From Deltaproteobacteria bacterium (lineage in GTDB: Bacteria > Myxococcota_A > UBA9042 > DTJE01), in assembly GCA_016784945.1 (NCBI GenBank), contig JADHTP010000031.1, forward strand, positions 1-18,366: a stretch of DNA of 18,366 nucleotides. Reading direction: 5' to 3'. Within the stretch, counting starts at the first letter, position 1. Every line of letters begins with the position of its first letter. The position numbers and the translations under genes are program-made. The notes beneath the pieces were generated by a model, which worked only from the letters and a program-made list of their open reading frames with translations, was not told the origin of the DNA and did no database searches. Positions 13,155 to 18,366 of this stretch are shown in pieces.

Positions 13155-14857
13155 GGCGCGTCTATCCAAGCTCGCAAAGCCGCCAGCTTCCTGCCGAGGT
13201 CCTTCGCCTCGATGGCCTTCCAGTATCGTCCGAGCACAGCGGCCAGCTCCTCTGCGATGTCCACCCGCTTGAACCAGCCCCGCTTCTTCTTCCCCGAGGA
13301 TTTCGCGCTCTCCGCGACAGCCTTCCGGACTTCAGCCTCACCAAGCGCCTGCCAATCTCCCACGTCTTTGGGTAAGGATTCGGTTTTCTTCCCGAGTCGC
13401 CCCGCTACTTGGTCTCGAATGCTCGCCTCCGGGAAGTACTCCATCGCCAAGTGAACGACATCCACGACGCCCTCCCACGGGAGGTCTTCTGCAGCCCGCT
13501 GTTCGAGACAAAGGTCGTCGTCCCACAGGAATACACTCACGCCGGCTGCCCTCATCTGTTCTGGGGTCGGGTCGAGTTTCACGTCGGAGTCGCCAAGGTA
13601 AGCAACACAGTAGCCGAGGGACGAAATCTTCGTTGCGACAGAGGCGGTGCTGCTACCTCCGCCATCAACGAGACCGATTCCCTGGAGGCCAAAAGAAGAG
13701 TGGTCTTGCGTACCCCACCAGGAATCAAGCCCACGGCAAAGACCCAACTCCGTCGCCCCCTCACAGACGAGTACTCGACGCGAAAGAAGAGCCTCTGACG
13801 CCTTGATAGCGACGTTTTGGATGTCGGTCGGCACGGCCTGAATAGTCGTCGTCCCATTAGCCGACCGGACGACCCGCAACTCCTCGGCCTTCAACTCGCC
13901 GACGGCCACGTTCGAGTGGGTCGTCAAGAGCACTTGGCCTGTTCCCGCTCCACCCTCAAGGTCCTCCCTGAACAGGCGCAGAAGATGCCGAACTCGATGG
14001 GGTTCGAGACCGTGTTCGACCTCATCGACGAGGACTATCCCCCCTCGCTTGACCAGTTCCATCTGGAGGCCGAGAGCCAGCAATCGCTTCGTGCCGAGTC
14101 CCGCCATCCGGACAGGTACAGCCCCGTCATGGAGGGACATACCTCCTGCACCTATGGAAACCGCCTTCACATCCAGATGCGGCTCGTACTTTTCTTCGGG
14201 CGCGACACCGAACCGAAGAGCGGCCTTCTCCGCCTTCTCGACGCCCTCGTGGAGGCCCTCGAAGGGCTGGGCATCAACCGCTCCTCGTGCTGCACGACTA
14301 GCCTCAGCTAGTACCTGACCAATGTTGCCAGGCTCTCCGGTGAGCCGGGACAACACGGAACCTCGGGTCCAGCTCAGGTGCCAGTCTGGGAAGGCCCCGA
14401 GTTTGAAGCAACCGATGTTCTCGCGGTCCTTCCATCGAAGGGGAATCGAAGGAAGGTCGCGGTCCACAACGACGGTCCACTCAGGGTCCAGGGAGTCATC
14501 GACCCGGAGACCTACGGTGACAACGGATTCGTCACCCTGCTGCGGCTCGTCGTGCAGCTCGCTCGAAGGTGACCAGCCGCGCAGATGCAGACCGTACTTG
14601 CTATCGCGCACCCAGTCGTTGGGTAGGTCGCCAAGAGTGACCCGAATCTCAATCGCATTGCTCGTGTCTGATTTGTAGAAGTCGCTGTCGTTGAAAACGA
14701 TGTTCCTTCGGGGAACCAGGGCGAGGTCGATGGCATCGAGTACGGTGGACTTTGTTGAGTCTCCAGGACCGATGAGGCAGATGTAGTCTCCTCCCATAGC
14801 CCAGTCAAGCACTTGAATACCCCGAAACCTCTCAACTCGGACGTGGCGGATGCGCAT
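13151..14857 (-). CDS. gajA: OLD-family ATPase-TOPRIM nuclease, GajA-like
   Basis: A 568-residue class 2 OLD-type nuclease. The N-terminal ABC-type ATPase half has MRIRHVRVERFRGI, a Walker A at 30-38 reading GPGDSTKST, a signature-like GLGTKRLLALGL (253-264), Walker B IVLVDEVEHGLEP (274-286) and the H-loop LLTTHSN (310-316). The C-terminal TOPRIM half has VLVCEGATE (362-370, catalytic Glu366), LVDGGG (396-401) and YLGDSDVK (420-427, metal-binding Asp). The Walker A has Thr where Gly is usual before the Lys. The start ATG 14857 follows GGGGGA. It begins 25 bases after hsdM and overlaps the helicase gene by four bases. In Gabija such a nuclease is held back by nucleotides and cuts phage DNA when these are depleted. 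Other OLD-UvrD pairs outside Gabija remain possible. Confidence 0.8.
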   Translation of the reverse strand: MRIRHVRVERFRGIQVLDWAMGGDYICLIGPGDSTKSTVLDAIDLALVPRRNIVFNDSDFYKSDTSNAIEIRVTLGDLPNDWVRDSKYGLHLRGWSPSSELHDEPQQGDESVVTVGLRVDDSLDPEWTVVVDRDLPSIPLRWKDRENIGCFKLGAFPDWHLSWTRGSVLSRLTGEPGNIGQVLAEASRAARGAVDAQPFEGLHEGVEKAEKAALRFGVAPEEKYEPHLDVKAVSIGAGGMSLHDGAVPVRMAGLGTKRLLALGLQMELVKRGGIVLVDEVEHGLEPHRVRHLLRLFREDLEGGAGTGQVLLTTHSNVAVGELKAEELRVVRSANGTTTIQAVPTDIQNVAIKASEALLSRRVLVCEGATELGLCRGLDSWWGTQDHSSFGLQGIGLVDGGGSSTASVATKISSLGYCVAYLGDSDVKLDPTPEQMRAAGVSVFLWDDDLCLEQRAAEDLPWEGVVDVVHLAMEYFPEASIRDQVAGRLGKKTESLPKDVGDWQALGEAEVRKAVAESAKSSGKKKRGWFKRVDIAEELAAVLGRYWKAIEAKDLGRKLAALRAWIDAP

Positions 14858-14881
14858 CTAGTCCCCCAGTTCGTGCCGAGC

Positions 14882-16414
14882 CTAGTCTGTGGCCGCACCG
14901 TTCAGCTTGCCATTCCTCGCTTCCAAGTCCCCGAGGATGTCCTCGACCTGCTCCAGGGCGCTACGGAGGTCGTCGGCGATTTCCTGTGCCAGGATATGCG
15001 GGTCGGGCAGGGAGGCGGAGTCCTCCAGGCTCTCGTCCCGCAGCCAGAAGAGGTCCATGCTGACCTTGTCGCGGCTGATGATGTCCTCGTAGCTGTAGGG
15101 CCGCCAGCGACCCTCGGGGCTGTCCTCGGACCATGTAGGTTTCCTCTTGTGGTGCTCCCCCGGCTTGTAACAGGCCACGAACTCATCGAGGTCGGCTCGG
15201 ACCATCGTCCGGGTCTTAAGGGTGAAGTGCTTGTTGGTCCGTAGGTCGTAGACCCAGACCTGCTTCGTCCAGGGCTCCTTGGCTCCGGGCTTGCGCTCGA
15301 AGAAGAGAACATTCGCCTTGACACCGTGCTTGTAGAAGATGCCAGTAGGGAGCCTGAGGAGTGTGTGGACATCGGACTCGTGCAGGAGCTTCCGCCGGAC
15401 GGTCTCCCCGGCTCCGCCCTCGAAAAGAACGTTGTCCGGGACCACAACGGCGGCCCGACCGTGAATCTTGAGCAATGACTTGACGTGCTGGACGAAGTTG
15501 AGCTGCTTGTTCGAGGTGGTCGTCCAGAAGTCAGGACGGTTGTAAGTGAGGGTTTCCCGGTCGGACTTGCCCTCCTCGTTCACAACCGTAATAGGAGACT
15601 TCTTCCCGAAAGGCGGGTTGGTGAGCACGACATCGTAGTGGAAGGCGGGCTCGTTCCTTAGGGAGTCCTCGCCTCCCTGGATGGGAGGCTCGTGGGTATC
15701 GTCGTCCGGGCCGATGCCCCGCAGGAACATGTTCATGGCACACAGGCGGGCGACACCGTCCACCAGTTCCACACCGCGAAGGGCCTCGAACTTGACGTGG
15801 GCCATCTGGTCGCGGTCGAGTTGGTGGTGTTCGACCAGGTAGTCATGGGCAGCCAAAAGGAAACCGCCCGTCCCGCAGGCCGGGTCCACAATAATCTCAC
15901 TCGGCGCGGGCTGTATGCAGTCCACGATGGCCTCGATGAGGGCGCGGGGGGTGAAATACTGTCCTGCCCCGCTTTTCACGTCTTGGGCGTTCTTTTCCAA
16001 TAGGCCCTCGTAGGCATCGCCCTTCACGTCGGACGACATCGAGAGCCAATCCTCCTTGCCGATGAGTTCCACGATGAGCTGCCGGAGCTTGGCCGGGTCC
16101 TGAATCTTGTTCTGAGCCTTGCGGAAGATGAGCCCCAGCATCCCACCAGCCTGGCCCAGCGTGCGGAGTGTCGCCCGGTAGTGTGCCTCCAGCTTCGTCC
16201 CCTCCATTTGAGGGTTGGCCAGGTCGGACCACCGGTATCCCTCCGGGATGGGTTGCTTCTCACCACGCAATCGACCCCGTTCGTCGGCCATCTTCAGGAA
16301 GAGCAGGAAGGTCAACTGTTCCAGGTAATCCTGGTACGAGAGCCCGTCGTCCCGCAGCACGTGGCAGTAGCTCCACAGCTTCTGAACGATGCGTCCTGAG
16401 GTGTCGTTTGTCAT
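14882..16414 (-). CDS. hsdM: Type I restriction-modification DNA methyltransferase subunit HsdM
   Basis: A 510-residue N6-adenine methyltransferase. The N-terminal HsdM_N helical domain opens with VQKLWSYCHVLRDDGLSYQDYLEQLTFLLFLKMADE in the family manner. The catalytic domain has SAM-binding motif I VDPACGTGGFLL (about 177-188) preceded by GQYFTPRALIEAIV, and motif IV NPPFG (about 266-270), the adenine flip-out site. It methylates the sequence chosen by HsdS so that the chromosome is protected. ATG 16414 gives the usual N-terminus MTNDTSGRIVQKLW. An in-frame TTG at 16477 with GGAGG three bases upstream would add 21 residues and overlap the DUF4276 gene. hsdS lies upstream but is separated from hsdM by two other genes. 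hsdR is not in the window. Confidence 0.93.
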   Translation of the reverse strand: MTNDTSGRIVQKLWSYCHVLRDDGLSYQDYLEQLTFLLFLKMADERGRLRGEKQPIPEGYRWSDLANPQMEGTKLEAHYRATLRTLGQAGGMLGLIFRKAQNKIQDPAKLRQLIVELIGKEDWLSMSSDVKGDAYEGLLEKNAQDVKSGAGQYFTPRALIEAIVDCIQPAPSEIIVDPACGTGGFLLAAHDYLVEHHQLDRDQMAHVKFEALRGVELVDGVARLCAMNMFLRGIGPDDDTHEPPIQGGEDSLRNEPAFHYDVVLTNPPFGKKSPITVVNEEGKSDRETLTYNRPDFWTTTSNKQLNFVQHVKSLLKIHGRAAVVVPDNVLFEGGAGETVRRKLLHESDVHTLLRLPTGIFYKHGVKANVLFFERKPGAKEPWTKQVWVYDLRTNKHFTLKTRTMVRADLDEFVACYKPGEHHKRKPTWSEDSPEGRWRPYSYEDIISRDKVSMDLFWLRDESLEDSASLPDPHILAQEIADDLRSALEQVEDILGDLEARNGKLNGAATD

Positions 16415-16454
16415 CACATCCGCCACGTCCGAGAGAGGTACCTCGCTGTGTGAC

Positions 16455-17144
16455 TCAATCTTCTTCTCCTTCTGCAAGAGCCTCCAACCGGCCTAGCCAA
16501 CTACTGAATCGGGGGCACTGGTCACACAGTATCGTGAGGTTGGCACCACCAGCGGCCAGAGGACCGTGCAGCGTCTTCCGATATCCAGGGATGCAAGCTT
16601 CTATCCTCTTGGAAGGTGCAGTTTGTTTGCCATCATTGATGTCCTCAGGAGCCTGCATACCGATTTCGGTTCTCAGGTCTGCCAGTCCCCGAAGGTCATC
16701 CTCTGCATCCAGAAGGTCTTCCAGCACATCGAGGGACGCAAGCACAAGAGCTTCGAATTCATGGCGTTGGAGATAAGGTATCAGACGCCAATCATCAAAG
16801 AACTCGCTAAGCGCGTTCTCAAGCAGCCCACAGCGCTTTCTGGTATCGAGGCATGTACCGTGTTCCGAGAGACCTGGAAAACCCTCCGGCAGCCCGTACA
16901 GGTCGAACATGGTCGTGACGCGAACGTCCGACCCGCGCTGTTCACCGAGAACACGCCGCAGGTCCCGCTCCCACCGTGACCAATCGCCTCCCCCCTTTAT
17001 CAACGGAGCCGACCCCCGGCGCTTTGGGGTACCCACAATAGTGGCGCTGGCATAGACACCACGTTCGAGGAGGTGTGGTCTGAAGGTTTCATTTACGAAA
17101 GCCTCCTCGGTCGGACCTTCCACAACGAAGATGAGACGCATCAC
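16455..17144 (-). CDS. DUF4276 protein, TOPRIM-like putative nuclease
   Basis: A 229-residue protein with the DUF4276 pattern: RLIFVVEGPTEEAFVNE (residues 3-19, the first TOPRIM acidic motif), TTMFDLYGLPEGFPG (77-91, the Asp motif) and IPYLQRHEFEALVLASL (about 122-138). These acidic residues would bind metal in a nuclease or related phosphotransfer site. The start is GTG 17144, overlapping the ATPase stop as GTGA; ATG 17141 directly follows. Together with the ATPase it makes a split version of the ATPase-TOPRIM design found fused in OLD proteins, comparable to PARIS, RloAB or AbiL-type pairs. Such pairs often cause abortive infection. The exact system name is not settled by the sequence. Confidence 0.8.
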   Translation of the reverse strand: MMRLIFVVEGPTEEAFVNETFRPHLLERGVYASATIVGTPKRRGSAPLIKGGGDWSRWERDLRRVLGEQRGSDVRVTTMFDLYGLPEGFPGLSEHGTCLDTRKRCGLLENALSEFFDDWRLIPYLQRHEFEALVLASLDVLEDLLDAEDDLRGLADLRTEIGMQAPEDINDGKQTAPSKRIEACIPGYRKTLHGPLAAGGANLTILCDQCPRFSSWLGRLEALAEGEED

Positions 17145-18253
17145 GGCCTGCCCCCCATTACGCCTTTATCGAAGACCTCTGAAAGGCTGTAATCCTCTAG
17201 CCAGGCTTTGAGAGTTTCAGGGTCTGGACGCCTGAAGACGCTAGCTCCTTCTTTCCGTTCGACGACGACGACCTCTTTAGGGTCGAAGTGGTCGAGAAAC
17301 GCAGTGGACTGGGTAGCGAAGAGCACCTGACAATGTCGAGAGACCGAGCGGGCCAGTTCAGCCAACAGGGTGATAGCGGCCGGATGGAGTCCGAGTTCTG
17401 GCTCGTCGATACTGATGAAGCGTGGCAGGCACTCCGTGGGTTGGGCGAGAGCCGTGACCAGAGCGATAGCCCTGAGGGTGCCGTCGGAAAGTTGGTGCAC
17501 GCCAAATACTTCGTCGTGGTCGTCAACCCAGTCAAGACGATAGCCCCGACCGTTTTCAGACACAGCGGAGGGCCGTAACTCCTTAACCCCCGGAGCAATG
17601 CGGCGGACAAATTGACTGATACGTCGCCAGGCGGCCACGTCTGGCTTTTCCTCGCTCTGTTGGATTCTCGCGAGGAATGTGGCGAGGTTGCTACCGTCTG
17701 AGCGGAGGAATCGGTCATCTTCGGCGCGAGCGTTCGTTCGGAGGGACGAGTTCATGGACGTATCATGGAAGTGGAAGAACGTAAGCTGACTAAGCCACCA
17801 GTTGAGAGCCTTTGTTGTCGGGCTATTGTTCTTGTTTTCCTGGAGCAGTGATTCCCAATGACCAGCACCCAACGACTCTGAGATGGGGGACGCCGTCTCA
17901 GTCGATTGGTAGCTCACCGACTCGTCCAGGAAGAGAAGTCGGTCACCGGCCGCGTATCCAAGGCGTGCGACGTACCCGTTCCGCTTTCCTTCCTGCTGAA
18001 AATCGACCTCAATGCTGATGGCCTGCGTGCGCTTGGGGCCGTAGTGAAGCAGCGAGGATGCGCTTCCAGATTCGGCGACGACCCGCTGAAGCGAGCCGGT
18101 CCGCATCAAGGGCACCAGCCGGAGTGCTCGTAGCAGGTTCGACTTCCCAGAACCGTTCGGCCCGATGAGCACCGTCAGACGGCCAGGTTCCAGCGTGATG
18201 TTTTCGAGGGAGCAGAGCCCCTCTACATGGATGCGCGAAACACTGTGGCTCAT
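17141..18253 (-). CDS. AAA/ABC-type ATPase (AAA_21), partner of the DUF4276 protein
   Basis: A 370-residue SMC/RecF-like ATPase. Walker A is GPNGSGKSN (31-39), the signature LSDGT (255-259), Walker B RFISIDEPELGLHP (278-291) with Asp283 and Glu284, and the switch segment LFATQS (311-316) has Gln where His is usual, as in many AAA_21 proteins. The short insert between the halves (about 60-230) is too small for a long coiled coil. ATG 18253 follows AAGGAGGA, a strong ribosome-binding site, and overlaps the hsdS stop as ATGA. It probably senses a phage trigger or the state of the restriction system and controls the TOPRIM partner. This pattern of two genes inside an hsd operon recalls the R-linked ORFs (rlo) of Campylobacter. 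Confidence 0.85.
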   Translation of the reverse strand: MSHSVSRIHVEGLCSLENITLEPGRLTVLIGPNGSGKSNLLRALRLVPLMRTGSLQRVVAESGSASSLLHYGPKRTQAISIEVDFQQEGKRNGYVARLGYAAGDRLLFLDESVSYQSTETASPISESLGAGHWESLLQENKNNSPTTKALNWWLSQLTFFHFHDTSMNSSLRTNARAEDDRFLRSDGSNLATFLARIQQSEEKPDVAAWRRISQFVRRIAPGVKELRPSAVSENGRGYRLDWVDDHDEVFGVHQLSDGTLRAIALVTALAQPTECLPRFISIDEPELGLHPAAITLLAELARSVSRHCQVLFATQSTAFLDHFDPKEVVVVERKEGASVFRRPDPETLKAWLEDYSLSEVFDKGVMGGRP

Positions 18254-18366
18254 CGTGTCCTCCTTCTTCGCCCGGTAGTTAGGGCCGCCCGTTCGGCCTT
18301 GATGCGTTCCAGCAGTATGGCGGCAGGCTCATCGGTGGGGTCCTGGTCCACGAGCTTGCCCTCGAA
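18250..18366 (-). CDS. hsdS: Type I restriction specificity subunit HsdS, C-terminal end only
   Basis: The last 38 codons of a gene entering from the right edge. The peptide FEGKLVDQDPTDEPAAILL followed by ERIKAERA is the standard ending of HsdS proteins, a helix after the second conserved region. The TGA (18250-18252) overlaps the ATG of the ATPase as ATGA. The target-recognition domains are outside the window, so the recognised sequence cannot be guessed. It is too short to appear as a long open frame. Confidence 0.85.
   Translation of the reverse strand, partial: FEGKLVDQDPTDEPAAILLERIKAERAALTTGRRRRTR

Larger units (their letters stand above)
4456..18366. mobile_element. Integrated element carrying replication and defence genes (right end outside the window)
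   Basis: Evidence for an element: a host gene cut at a sharp junction, a nearby tyrosine recombinase, a DnaB-like helicase with a winged-helix partner, and a run of defence genes, all in base composition less extreme than the genes to the left. The left arm (about 4.5-9.95 kb) is on the plus strand and the right arm (about 10.1 kb to the end) on the minus strand. No capsid, terminase, relaxase or conjugation genes are seen. It could be a phage satellite, an integrative plasmid-like element or a defence island. The unseen right part could decide. Confidence 0.75.

Noticed and set aside
16455..18253. Calling the ATPase/TOPRIM pair PARIS
   Set aside because: The PARIS partner AriB belongs to DUF4435, while this partner shows DUF4276 motifs. 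The architecture is similar but the name is not supported.
14882..18366. A complete type I restriction system
   Set aside because: Only hsdM and the tail of hsdS are in the window; no hsdR helicase-nuclease is seen, so activity cannot be claimed.
1..18366. CRISPR arrays, rRNA or insertion sequences
   Set aside because: No regularly spaced repeats, rRNA segments or transposase frames were seen on either strand.
4436..18366. A right-hand copy of the junction sequence inside the window
   Set aside because: No convincing repeat of the 4436-4456 stretch was found; the intact glycosylase has different bases at the same codons. The right end must lie outside.

Overview
The window runs from a chromosomal segment (about 1-4455) into an integrated mobile element (about 4456 to beyond 18366). 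The chromosomal part is very GC-rich with strong C/G preference at third codon positions. Its genes (a CmcH/NodU-type carbamoyltransferase, a flippase-like membrane protein, a DUF5989 small membrane protein and a large secreted lipoprotein with an Asp/Val/Pro-rich linker) are typical of high-GC Deltaproteobacteria/Myxococcota-like bacteria. I cannot name a genus. After about 4456 base use becomes more mixed and the gene content is that of an accessory element.

Layout. 1-592: 3' end of a carbamoyltransferase (+). 609-1640: flippase-like protein (-). 1775-1924: DUF5989 protein (+). 2000-3907: lipoprotein (+), followed by a hairpin terminator. 3950-4201: decayed MBL-fold pseudogene (-). 4270-4455: first 62 codons of a SMUG1-type uracil-DNA glycosylase gene, cut off by the element. 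The left arm of the element (+) then carries a GIY-YIG-like nuclease, a complete divergent SMUG1-type glycosylase, a tyrosine recombinase, a structured leader with a small leader ORF, a DnaB-like helicase and a winged-helix protein that may be a replication initiator. The right arm (-) converges on it at about 10 kb. Read 5' to 3' on the minus strand it is hsdS (3' end only), an AAA ATPase, a DUF4276 TOPRIM-like protein, hsdM, an OLD-family ATPase-nuclease, a UvrD-like helicase (the last two a Gabija-like pair), a 74-codon ORF and a lipoprotein with two internal membrane segments. The right end of the element, and any hsdR, lie outside the window.

How it fits together. The recombinase appears to have put the element into the codons for the conserved GMNPGPxG active-site motif of the resident glycosylase gene. 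The broken reading frame continues into element DNA and stops in an ATGA overlap with the GIY-YIG start. The GIY-YIG frame in turn stops in a CTGA overlap at the beginning of a replacement glycosylase. So the element may use the host gene's expression signals and restore the activity it destroys. The helicase and winged-helix genes look like a phage-like replication module. The helicase start is preceded by inverted repeats predicted to form a pseudoknot, overlapped by a leader ORF. The minus-strand genes form a tightly packed defence operon joined by NTGA overlaps: a type I restriction-modification locus with an inserted ATPase/TOPRIM pair, then a Gabija-like pair with a possible third small component.
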